A stretch of DNA of 31,011 nucleotides from J051 sp040752255 (lineage in GTDB: Bacteria > Armatimonadota > Fimbriimonadia > Fimbriimonadales > ATM1), in contig JBFMFD010000006.1 in the NCBI GenBank assembly GCA_040752255.1, forward strand, positions 1 through 31,011, in the 5' to 3' direction. Positions 1 to 8,619 of the stretch are shown here, in pieces; the first letter of the stretch is position 1, and each line of letters begins with the position of its first letter. The translations under genes and the position numbers were made by a program. The notes under the pieces are model-generated. The model saw only the letters and a list, made by a program, of their open reading frames with translations. It was not told where the DNA came from and searched no databases.

Positions 1-738
1 CCGCCCGCCACAGCCCAGATCGGTGGCGCGAGCGCGACGACCCAAAGCGACTCGGGGGTGTTCATCCTGAACGTCGCACCCGGCGCAACGACGCTCGTCG
101 TGCTGCACCCGATCTTCCCAACCTTTACCTTCACCTTTCCGCCGATCACCGCCGACACCACGCTGGGGGACTTCTGGATTGGCCCTGAGACCGTAACGAT
201 CGTGGGCACCGTCATCCATTCGCAAACGAGCGAGCCGATAGCGGAGGTGTTGGTCCTCTTCGCCGGAAAGCGTGCCACAACAAACCAGGACGGCGAGTTC
301 ACCCTGACGGGCGTCGCCTATGACTCGCAGAACGACTTCGTCTTCCAGGGCATCCTCGGTACCGTCCAGAAGAGCGGCTTTCTGACGACCCAGTTCACGG
401 CAAACCAGAACCCGGTCGGCGGCGTCATCACGCTTCCCGCGATCCGGCTCGCCCCGGTCAGCGACCCGAACCCGCCCGGCCCTCCGTACAACCTCTGGGG
501 CGTCGTTACGGTGCAAGGTGAGCCTCCGACGGGCACCATCGTAACGCTCCTCGACTCGGGCACACCCATCCGGCGGTACAACGTGGGCAGCGACGGTCGG
601 TACTTCCTCTGGGCGGTGCCGGGCGCATACGTGCTACGATTCGAGAAGGCCGGCTTCCAAACCGTTGACGTGCCCGTCACCGGTTTCGACTCGCCGGACG
701 ACGTCATCCGAAACGATGTTACGCTGGTTCCGAACTAA
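1..738 (+). CDS. Secreted protein with carboxypeptidase-regulatory-like beta domains (5' partial)
   Basis: The reading frame is open from base 1, so the gene starts upstream of the window. The GTG at 58 is internal. About 245 residues are visible. They form three consecutive beta-rich units. The second (from about nt 199) has the pattern VTIVGTVIHSQTSEPIAEVLV, then TTNQDGEFTLTGV. The third (from about nt 496) has LWGVVTVQGEPPTGTIVTL, then VGSDGRYFLWAVPGAYVLRF and a closing AGFQ. This G.V....G.P..G..V / T...G.F.L..V..G.Y.L.. pattern is that of CarboxypepD_reg or CNA-B-like prealbumin folds, which occur as repeats in extracellular or cell-surface proteins. The stop overlaps the start of the next gene by 23 bases, so the two are probably cotranslated. 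Its function is unknown, and no catalytic domain is visible in this fragment. Confidence 0.75.
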   Translation, partial: PPATAQIGGASATTQSDSGVFILNVAPGATTLVVLHPIFPTFTFTFPPITADTTLGDFWIGPETVTIVGTVIHSQTSEPIAEVLVLFAGKRATTNQDGEFTLTGVAYDSQNDFVFQGILGTVQKSGFLTTQFTANQNPVGGVITLPAIRLAPVSDPNPPGPPYNLWGVVTVQGEPPTGTIVTLLDSGTPIRRYNVGSDGRYFLWAVPGAYVLRFEKAGFQTVDVPVTGFDSPDDVIRNDVTLVPN

Positions 739-2098
739 CTTGCGCTGGGCGCTGCTGTTGGCGCTGGCGCCTACGGCGTTCTGGCTCACCGGAGCGCTGC
801 AGCGGTTCGCCAGGTACGACCCGTTCGCGCAGTACCGCACCGAGGAGTATCTCAACGCCCTCGGCCCGGATGTTGGCTCGCGCCTGGGCGAGACCCTGGT
901 TCGAGTCTATGAAGGAGTGGACCTCGGGGTACAGTTCGCCGCCCGGCGGATAGACGTCCGCCGCGACCGAGCACAGTTCACCGTCTTCGACATTCATAAC
1001 GGGCGACTGTACGACGCCGGAGAGCAACGGCTGTGGTTCAGTGCGGGCGGTGGAGTGTACGATTCAGTACAGAACCGAGCTGAGGTATTCGGCGGCCTCT
1101 CCCTGTGGAACCGAGAACTCGCCTTCCGCACCGACCGAGGCGTGGTGGACACCGGTCGGCGGGTCATCCGCTCCACGGGCGTAGTGACTGGGCGATTCCG
1201 CGAGGGAGAGGTCTCAGCCGAGAGCGTCACTTGGAACTATGCGGCGCGAGAGGGGCGGGCGGAGCGCGTCTCCTGGAACGGCCCGCTCGAGCAGCAGGGC
1301 AAGACCCGGCGCGTTCAACTGCGCGGCCAGACGTGGGAGATCCTCTCGAACCCGCGGCGGCAAATCTTTTACAAAGCCGAGGCGGTGGATGAGGATCAGT
1401 TCATCCGCGCCGAGAAGATTACGTGGCTCGAGGATGAGGATGTCATCACGGCTGAGGGAGCGGTGGAGTACGTCGGTCCGGATGCGATTATCCGCGCCCC
1501 AAAGGTGGTCGTCTATCGAAAGGAGGAGCGAGCCGTCGCAACCGGCAACGTCCAACTGCTCGTGAAGCCGGAACGGGACAAGGGTCGCGTTGGACCTCCG
1601 CCCGCCGGCCTGCCGCCCGCTCAGCCGGTGCTCCCGCCGGGTGTTCAGCAGCCTCCTGCCTCGCAAGAACAAGGGCAAGAGGAGCGTGTTCGCCGGTCGG
1701 ACAACCTGCGGGACTACCCGATCCACATCACAGCCGAGCGCATCGAGTACTGGTACGCTGACGGGTCAAGGAAGGCTGAGGTGACCGGGAATCCGAAGGC
1801 GAGGCAGGAACTCCCCGACGGCGAATGGCGCGAAATAACCGCCCCCAGGGCGCTGTACGACCAGGAGCGGGAGGTTCTCACGCTGCTCAGCCGGACCCCG
1901 GGGGCGCAGGAGGTTCGTCTGAAGAACAGCCGCGGGGACGACTTCGTGGCTGAGGAGGTCGAAATCTCCACGGTTGAGGGCAACGAATCCGTCCGGGGCA
2001 AGAACGTCTCGGGCGTGATGCCCGTCCGCGAGAGCGAGGTGCGTGGCGGTGGCTCCGGGGGCGGCCGAGGAGGAGGAACAGGAGGCGGTGAACGATAG
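716..2098 (+). CDS. Membrane-anchored LptC/LptA (OstA)-like protein
   Basis: The protein has 460 residues from the ATG at 716. An in-frame TTG lies upstream at 665, but only the ATG gives a clean N-terminus: a short positive segment (MLRWFRTNLR), then a hydrophobic stretch ALLLALAPTAFWLTG as signal anchor. Residues about 65-165 resemble LptC: FTVFD, a GRLYDAGEQRLWFSAGGG strand pair, VFGGLSLW, then ISS-like RVIRSTGVVTG. Residues about 220-290 resemble LptA/OstA: AEAVDEDQFIRAEKITWL, VITAEGAVEYV, then RAVATGNVQLLV. A Pro/Gln-rich linker follows, then a further OstA-like unit (ITAERIEYWY, AEVTGNPKA) and a glycine-rich tail. These families form a periplasmic beta-jellyroll bridge that carries lipopolysaccharide to the outer membrane. 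A fused LptC-LptA layout is my inference from these strand motifs. It could instead be another beta-jellyroll envelope protein. Confidence 0.6.
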   Translation: MLRWFRTNLRWALLLALAPTAFWLTGALQRFARYDPFAQYRTEEYLNALGPDVGSRLGETLVRVYEGVDLGVQFAARRIDVRRDRAQFTVFDIHNGRLYDAGEQRLWFSAGGGVYDSVQNRAEVFGGLSLWNRELAFRTDRGVVDTGRRVIRSTGVVTGRFREGEVSAESVTWNYAAREGRAERVSWNGPLEQQGKTRRVQLRGQTWEILSNPRRQIFYKAEAVDEDQFIRAEKITWLEDEDVITAEGAVEYVGPDAIIRAPKVVVYRKEERAVATGNVQLLVKPERDKGRVGPPPAGLPPAQPVLPPGVQQPPASQEQGQEERVRRSDNLRDYPIHITAERIEYWYADGSRKAEVTGNPKARQELPDGEWREITAPRALYDQEREVLTLLSRTPGAQEVRLKNSRGDDFVAEEVEISTVEGNESVRGKNVSGVMPVRESEVRGGGSGGGRGGGTGGGER

Positions 2099-2211
2099 GG
2101 GCGAACCAATCCGTCCATCAACCTGACCCGCAAAGCACCCCGAACGGGTATACAGGCGTACCGCCAACCGGCGAAGGTGCCTTCCGGGGCAGGTAGGAGA
2201 ATCTGAGAGAG

Positions 2212-3978
2212 ATGGCTATAGCGCGTAAACCGATGACGGAGTACCTCATCGAGAAGGGGTACCTGAAGCGAGAGCACCTCGAGGAGGCGCTCAAGGTTCA
2301 GAAGCAGAGTGGAACGAAGGACCTCGGCCGAATCTTGGTCGACCTCGGATTCGTGGGTGAGCGAGAGATGATGGAAGCCAAGGCACAGGAGCGGGGCCTC
2401 GGCTTCGTTGACCTCGACCGGCACAGCGTGGATTCGAGCGCGATCAACGTGGTTCCCGAGCGCATCGCCCGGGCGCACAACGTCGTTCCCGTTCGCAAGG
2501 ACGGAATGACGCTGTACCTGGCGATGTCGAACGATTCGAACATCGAGGCGCAGGACCAGGTTCGCTTGGTGTCCGGCTGCCGCATCGTGCCGGTGCTTGC
2601 AGTGCCGGGCGCGATCGAGGATGCGATTCGAAAGTACTACGGCGGCGGCGAGCAGGGCAACGGCCAGCCCGGCGGGGCGATCGAGCAAGCGCCCGCGCCG
2701 GCGAGCATGAGAGGCGACATCAGCCAAGCGATCGCCGAGGCCCGCGCAAGCAGCGACACGATCATCGAGGCGGAGGACGAAGAGGCTGCACAGCAGGTCG
2801 CCGAGCAGGCGCCGATCATTCGCCTTGCGAACGCGCTTATCCAGCAGGCGATCGTGGACCGAGCTTCAGACGTTCACATCGAGCCGCAGCAGCGCGGTGT
2901 GCGCGTGCGGTACCGCATTGACGGTGTTCTTCACGAAACGATGACGGTGCCGAAGAACCTTCAAGCGCCGCTGATCAGCCGCTACAAGATCATGGCGGAC
3001 ATGAACATCGCCGAGCGTCGGTTGCCGCAAGACGGACGCATCGAGATTCGGCACTCGGGCAAAGAATACGATTTGCGCGTCTCCTCGATTCCGACGCCGT
3101 GGGGCGAGAAGATAGTCATGAGAATCCTCGACAAGACGAGCATTCTCATCGGCCTAGACAAGCTGGGCTTCACCGCCGAGAACCAGGCGGAAGTCGAGGA
3201 GCTTGTCTCACAGCCGAACGGCATGTTCCTCTCAACCGGCCCCACCGGCGCCGGAAAGACGACGACCCAGTACTCGATCCTGAACAAGTTGAACTCGGTG
3301 GAGAAGAACATCATCACCATCGAAGACCCGATCGAGTACCAACTTCCGGGCATCGCACAGGTGCAGGTGAACCGCAAGGCGGGCCTGACGTTCGCCAACG
3401 CGCTGCGGCACTTCTTGCGCCAAGACCCCGACATCATCATGGTCGGCGAGATGCGCGACCTCGAGACCGCCGAGGTGGCGATCGAAGCGTCGCTCACCGG
3501 ACACTTGGTTCTCTCGACGCTGCACACCAACGACGCCCCGTCCGCCGTCGTCCGCATGTCGGATATGGGCGTGGAGCCGTACCTGATTTCGGCGACGGTC
3601 ATCGGCGTGCTCGCCCAGCGATTGGGACGACGTATTGACCCGAACCACATGGAGACGTACGAGGTGCCCGCGAAGGACCTCCGCCGCTTCGGCTTCAAGG
3701 TCGAGAACCCGGAGGAGATGATCACGCTGCACCGGGGAGTTCCGCACGAGGACAACCGCTTCACAGGTTACCGTGGCCGAATCGGCATCTATGAGATGAT
3801 GAAGATGAACGCCGAGATAGCCGAGCTCATCGTGCGCCGGGCGCCTCTTGCCGATGTTAAAGAGGCGGCGAAAGCGAACGGCATGAAGGAACTTCGCGAG
3901 GACGGCCTCATCAAGATCCTGCAGGGAATCACCACGCCCGAAGAGGTCATGAGGGTCGTCTTCACGGCGGGCTTCTAA
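2212..3978 (+). CDS. pilB: Type IV pilus extension ATPase PilB
   Basis: This 588-residue cytoplasmic hexameric ATPase powers pilus polymerisation through PilC. Residues about 8-145 form an MshEN/GspE N-terminal domain (YLIEKGYLKREHLEEAL, then LGRILVDLGFV). An Ala/Gln/Glu-rich linker leads to the secretion-ATPase core. Seen in order: an Asp box (ASDVHIEP), Walker A GPTGAGKTT at 343-351, the second Asp box IEDPIEYQ, Walker B QDPDIIMVGE ending at catalytic E413, and the His box TGHLVLSTLHTND. The start is ATG 2212 with an AGGAG at about 2192. Oddly, the two CxxC pairs that bind zinc in most PilB/GspE proteins are replaced by D476-P-N-H479 and V510-P-H-E513. The flanking RGRIGIYE motif is intact, so this is a change of the zinc knuckle and not a truncation. 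It is followed by pilT. Confidence 0.96.
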   Translation: MAIARKPMTEYLIEKGYLKREHLEEALKVQKQSGTKDLGRILVDLGFVGEREMMEAKAQERGLGFVDLDRHSVDSSAINVVPERIARAHNVVPVRKDGMTLYLAMSNDSNIEAQDQVRLVSGCRIVPVLAVPGAIEDAIRKYYGGGEQGNGQPGGAIEQAPAPASMRGDISQAIAEARASSDTIIEAEDEEAAQQVAEQAPIIRLANALIQQAIVDRASDVHIEPQQRGVRVRYRIDGVLHETMTVPKNLQAPLISRYKIMADMNIAERRLPQDGRIEIRHSGKEYDLRVSSIPTPWGEKIVMRILDKTSILIGLDKLGFTAENQAEVEELVSQPNGMFLSTGPTGAGKTTTQYSILNKLNSVEKNIITIEDPIEYQLPGIAQVQVNRKAGLTFANALRHFLRQDPDIIMVGEMRDLETAEVAIEASLTGHLVLSTLHTNDAPSAVVRMSDMGVEPYLISATVIGVLAQRLGRRIDPNHMETYEVPAKDLRRFGFKVENPEEMITLHRGVPHEDNRFTGYRGRIGIYEMMKMNAEIAELIVRRAPLADVKEAAKANGMKELREDGLIKILQGITTPEEVMRVVFTAGF

Positions 3979-3995
3979 ACCTACAGAGTGATTGA

Positions 3996-4034
3996 CGCCG
4001 CAGCCGGAGTGAACAACCCAGACCGGCTGCGGCG
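3996..4034 (+). repeat. Perfect 12-bp inverted repeat between pilB and pilT
   Basis: Left arm cgccgcagccgg (3996-4007) and right arm ccggctgcggcg (4023-4034) are exact reverse complements around a 15-base loop. It lies 17 bases after the pilB stop and 69 bases before the pilT start. The RNA would form a very stable GC hairpin. No T-tract follows, so it may be an attenuator, an mRNA-stability element or a weak terminator that separates the two ATPase genes. Confidence 0.7.
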
Positions 4035-4103
4035 CCAGAAAGGTAAGATGTTACGGTAGAGCGGCAAAGTGTCGCAAGCCGACTGAGAAGTGAACCAGAC
4101 GAA

Positions 4104-5303
4104 ATGATCAACATTGACGAACTGCAATTTGAGTTGCCCGGCGCGACGGTAACGCGCGTCGAGGAGGAAGAAGAGGGCGTCTCTACAAAGCCGCGGAAGG
4201 TAGACGATGTCCACATCGACGAACTTCTGAACATCGTTGTCGAGAAGAACGCATCCGACTTGCACATCTGCTACGACTCCGAGCCGGTCATCCGCGTGGA
4301 CGGCAAGCTGATCCGCCTCAACTACGAGAAGTTAAGCCCACAGGATACGCAGCGGATGATGTACGAGATCATCACGGACGAGCAGATCGAGCGGTTTGAG
4401 TCCACGTATGAGCTGGACTTTTCCTACTCGCTGCCGAAGCGCGCGCGCTTCCGCGTCAACTGTTATCGCGACCGCGGCTCGGTGGCAGGCGCATTCCGGC
4501 TCATTCCGAATCGCATCCCGACTGTCCGCGAGCTGAATCTGCCGCCGGTGCTCGAAGATCTCACGAACAAGCCTCGCGGCTTCGTCCTCGTTACCGGGCC
4601 TACCGGTTCCGGAAAGTCGACGTCGCTCGCGGCAATGATCAACCAGATCAACCGAACGCGCGCGGAGCACATCATCACCATCGAAGACCCGATCGAGTAT
4701 CTCCACACGCACAACTTGTCTATCATCAACCAGCGGGAACTTGGTCAGGACACGAAGTCGTTTGCTAACGCGTTGAGAGCTTGTCTTCGGGAAGACCCGG
4801 ACGTCATCCTCGTCGGCGAGATGCGTGACCCGGAAACGATCGCGCTCGCGATCACGGCGGCGGAAACCGGACACCTCGTCTTCGCCACTCTGCACACAAA
4901 CAACGCCGCCGAGTCGATTGACCGCATCATTGACGTGTTCCCACCTGGCCAGCAGGAGCAGATTCGCATCCAGCTGGCGAACAACATTCAGGCGGTCGTC
5001 GCTCAGCAGTTGCTTCCGCGCGCCGGCGCCCCCGGGCGCATCCCCGCGGTTGAGGTGATGGTGGCGACGCCTGCGGTGCGGAACCTGATTCGCGAGAACA
5101 AGACGCACCAGATTCCGTCTATGATTCAGACGAGCGCAGCGCACGGCATGCAGAGCATGGACCAGAACCTGCGCGACCTCTACCAGAAGGGCTTCATCAC
5201 CTTCGAAGAGGCGATGAGCCGAGCTATCAACGTCGAAGAACTGAAGAAGATGATCAACACACCGACCGCGTCCGGCGGCCCTTCCGCCACCGGGCGAGGA
5301 TAG
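4104..5303 (+). CDS. pilT: Type IV pilus retraction ATPase PilT
   Basis: This 399-residue hexameric ATPase depolymerises the pilus for twitching motility. After an acidic N-terminal extension of about 35 residues (with a run EEEEEG), the usual PilT start appears as HIDELLNIVVEKNASDLHI. Then come the PAS-like N-domain (EPVIRVDGKLIRL), Walker A GPTGSGKST at 165-173, IEDPIEYLH, Walker B EDPDVILVGE ending at E239, and the His box TGHLVFATLHTNNA. The near-diagnostic PilT motif AVRNLIRE (usually AIRNLIRE) separates it from PilB. The tail of about 60 residues ends in a Gly/Ser-rich stretch. Start is ATG 4104 with only a weak upstream purine run. It lies 125 bases after pilB and 15 bases before pilC. 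Confidence 0.96.
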   Translation: MINIDELQFELPGATVTRVEEEEEGVSTKPRKVDDVHIDELLNIVVEKNASDLHICYDSEPVIRVDGKLIRLNYEKLSPQDTQRMMYEIITDEQIERFESTYELDFSYSLPKRARFRVNCYRDRGSVAGAFRLIPNRIPTVRELNLPPVLEDLTNKPRGFVLVTGPTGSGKSTSLAAMINQINRTRAEHIITIEDPIEYLHTHNLSIINQRELGQDTKSFANALRACLREDPDVILVGEMRDPETIALAITAAETGHLVFATLHTNNAAESIDRIIDVFPPGQQEQIRIQLANNIQAVVAQQLLPRAGAPGRIPAVEVMVATPAVRNLIRENKTHQIPSMIQTSAAHGMQSMDQNLRDLYQKGFITFEEAMSRAINVEELKKMINTPTASGGPSATGRG

Positions 5304-5318
5304 TAGGAGGAAACGAAG

Positions 5319-6554
<1,236 letters not shown>

Positions 6555-6573
6555 CCGCCCCGGTGGCACTCGG

Positions 6574-6613
6574 CAGCCCTGCGCCGACCCGGCGCGGGGC
6601 TGCTTCCTTTCGG
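6574..6613 (+). terminator. Strong terminator-like hairpin after pilC
   Basis: A 12-bp stem (6574-6585 with 6591-6602, one G-T wobble) closes a 5-base loop. It is followed by cttcctttcgg, a pyrimidine-rich but not pure-T tail. It starts 20 bases after the pilC stop and ends just before the pilD ribosome binding site. This fits intrinsic termination or attenuation between pilC and pilD. Confidence 0.65.
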
Positions 6614-6644
6614 CGAGTCAGCCCGTCCTAAGCAGAAGGAAGCA

Positions 6645-6650
6645 AGGAGG
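6645..6650 (+). promoter_or_regulatory. Strong Shine-Dalgarno that conflicts with the GTG start of pilD
   Basis: AGGAGG at 6645-6650 ends 23 bases before the first conventional start (GTG 6674), which is too far. It is 5 bases from an in-frame CTG at 6656. The TTG at 6663 is out of frame. This site therefore argues for a CTG start of pilD. Confidence 0.6.
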
Positions 6651-6673
6651 CGCATCTGTTTTTTGAGTGGACT

Positions 6674-7684
6674 GTGGTCGTCGGGTTCTTGATTGGGACC
6701 TTCTTCGGGAGTTTTCTCAACGTCGTTGTTTACCGGCTGCCGAGGGGCCTGTCTCTGTGGCGGCCGCCGAGCCATTGCCCACGCTGCAGCCATCGTCTCG
6801 GACCGGCGGACTTGGTCCCCCTGTTCTCCCTCCTTCTTTCCGGCGGTAAGTGCCGCTACTGCGGAGGGCGCGTCGGCTGGCGGTACTTCGTGGTCGAGCT
6901 GCTCACAGGGGCCGTGTGGGCCGGGTTCTGGTGGCGATTCTTGGTGACCGGCGCTGACCCCGTGTCGTTCTTGCTGTTCGCCGCGTTCGGCTGCGTCCTG
7001 CTCGCGGCGCTGTTCATTGACCTGGAACACTATATTATTCCCGACGCGCTGAACGCATGGCTGTTGCCCATCGCGGCCGGGCTGAACGCGCACCAGATCG
7101 TCGGAGGCGCGGACGGATGGGTGCAGGTTGCCGCGGTCGCCGTTCCGACCGCCCTGGCGGGCTACCTCGTAGGATGGGGGGCGCTGTTCGGGATCGCCCT
7201 GTTCGGTCGGGTCCTGCTCAAGCGGGACGCGATGGGACACGGGGACATCAAACTCGCCCGAGGCATCGGGGCGATGCTGGGCCCGGGCCTCGCACTCGGC
7301 GCCTTCGCGCTTGCGGTTGTCGCCGGCGCGGTACTCGGAGCCGCCCAAGTTGTTGCCAGGCGACGGATCGAAGAGTCCACCCCCGGCCAAGACGCTGAGG
7401 AATACGGGGAGGAGCCCGAATCCCTGGGGAGCCTACTCAAATGCGGGGTGGGCTACCTCATGTTGGTGGATGTGGCCGCGCTGTTCGCACCCAGCCTCAA
7501 CCGCTCATGGTTCGGGGATACCCCTGAGGAACTAGAGGCAATCGACGACGATTGGGAGCCCAGCCTGACTACGATTCCGTTCGGACCGTACCTTGTGGTG
7601 GGGGCGCTGGCAGCCGCAACCTTCCCCGGGCCCCTCCTCGCCGCGGGGAAAAGGTATCTTGAGTGGGCGACGGGCGTGCGCTGA
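6674..7684 (+). CDS. pilD: Prepilin peptidase / N-methyltransferase PilD
   Basis: This is an inner-membrane aspartic protease (A24 family). It cleaves class III prepilin leaders after glycine and methylates the new N-terminus. It has 336 residues from GTG 6674. Seen: FLIGTFFGSFLNVVVYRLPRG, the zinc-binding CPRC and CRYC pairs (C35, C38, C60, C63) of the methyltransferase domain, and the protease aspartates D116 (IDLEHYIIPD) and D191 (GHGDIKL). The frame extends upstream to a CTG at 6656 (LFFEWT before the GTG), and that extension matches both the family's usual N-terminus and the ribosome binding site. The true start is therefore probably 6656. An acidic insert at about residues 225-305 lies before the conserved IPFGPYL helix and makes the protein longer than usual. 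Its likely substrates are encoded directly downstream. Confidence 0.93.
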   Translation: MVVGFLIGTFFGSFLNVVVYRLPRGLSLWRPPSHCPRCSHRLGPADLVPLFSLLLSGGKCRYCGGRVGWRYFVVELLTGAVWAGFWWRFLVTGADPVSFLLFAAFGCVLLAALFIDLEHYIIPDALNAWLLPIAAGLNAHQIVGGADGWVQVAAVAVPTALAGYLVGWGALFGIALFGRVLLKRDAMGHGDIKLARGIGAMLGPGLALGAFALAVVAGAVLGAAQVVARRRIEESTPGQDAEEYGEEPESLGSLLKCGVGYLMLVDVAALFAPSLNRSWFGDTPEELEAIDDDWEPSLTTIPFGPYLVVGALAAATFPGPLLAAGKRYLEWATGVR

Positions 7685-7755
7685 GGCTGCCGCTTATGGA
7701 ACAATCTGCGGCCTGAGGTCGTCCCACAATGCAATCCGCGGAGGAAAGAACGTTC

Positions 7756-8589
7756 ATGAAACGCCATCTGGGCTTTACACTGATTGAGTTGCTCACGGTG
7801 ATCGCCATCATCGTCATTCTGGCGGCAATCCTGTTCCCGGTGTTTAACCGGGCCAAAACACAGGCAAAGAAGTCCGCCGACGGTAGCGAGATGCAGAGCA
7901 TCCACCAGGCGCTGATGCTTTACCGTGAAGATCAAGGGGGTTTCCCGCCGATGCTGCTCCAGGTCGCCGAGTTCGACCCGAACACGGGCCTGCGGAACGT
8001 CAAGGCGCTTCGACACGCGTATCTCTATCGAACGCGCATCAAAGACGTCAACCAGTTCCACAGCGAAGTGGCGCAAGACCACGACCTTGACAACCTGAGG
8101 AACGCCTGCTGGCCCAACCGTTACGACCCCTCGACCAATCAGGCGCTCGGTTCGACCGGCCCTGGGGACACGTCTCCCGTGGTCACCTACGAGCACCTGG
8201 GCATCAACCCGTTTGCGCTGAACGGTGACTCGATCACCGACCCGGCTCGCTTCTACACTTTTGACAACTACGACATCGAGCCGACGCGCAACCCTGATTG
8301 CCAACAGGGATATGTGCTGAAGTACATCCTGTTCTGGACGGCACTCGGGCAGACGGGCGGTGGGCCGAACGACAGCCCGCGCCAACTCGGCTACCACGAC
8401 CCACCCGAGGACACTATCGTGACGTGGAACGGCTTCTATCGTGATTGGCGGTCGGAATCTCGCGCGCCCTACAACGGTGCGGTTGCTCCGACGCGCTTCA
8501 ACCATGACCTGGTGCTGTTCCTGTCCGGTCAAGTCAGGTCGTTCGACTCGCGTGAAATCTACGAGCGGTCCTGGGCGGCGGGGCGCTAG
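7756..8589 (+). CDS. Type IV pilin-like protein (GspG/H-, FimT- or major-pilin-like)
   Basis: The 277-residue prepilin starts at ATG 7756, placed by a GGAGG at 7740-7744; an in-frame ATG at 7729 lacks a comparable site. The leader MKRHLG is followed by F(+1)TLIE(+5)LLTVIAIIVILAAILF, the classic N-methylated pilin helix with Glu5. The next segment, PVFNRAKTQAKKSADGSEM, resembles DUF1559-type pseudopilins of Planctomycetes and Armatimonadota. The C-terminal part ends with a strand HDLVLFLSGQVRSFD, like the VLFADG motif near the end of those proteins. PilD immediately upstream would process it. It could be the major pilin or a minor FimT/GspH-like one. It is the smallest of the four prepilins here and the only one close to normal pilin size. 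Confidence 0.85.
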   Translation: MKRHLGFTLIELLTVIAIIVILAAILFPVFNRAKTQAKKSADGSEMQSIHQALMLYREDQGGFPPMLLQVAEFDPNTGLRNVKALRHAYLYRTRIKDVNQFHSEVAQDHDLDNLRNACWPNRYDPSTNQALGSTGPGDTSPVVTYEHLGINPFALNGDSITDPARFYTFDNYDIEPTRNPDCQQGYVLKYILFWTALGQTGGGPNDSPRQLGYHDPPEDTIVTWNGFYRDWRSESRAPYNGAVAPTRFNHDLVLFLSGQVRSFDSREIYERSWAAGR

Positions 8590-8619
8590 AGTCCTTATCT
8601 CCCGCCGGAGGCAACTGTC

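Noticed and set aside
2123..2154. Possible promoter (CTGACC, TATACA) before pilB
   Set aside because: The -35 is a poor match and the spacer is about 20 bases. I see no convincing promoter in 2099-2211.
1714..2727. Minus-strand open frame of 337 codons across the pilB start
   Set aside because: It is antisense to the LptC-like gene and pilB; composition is that of a shadow frame.
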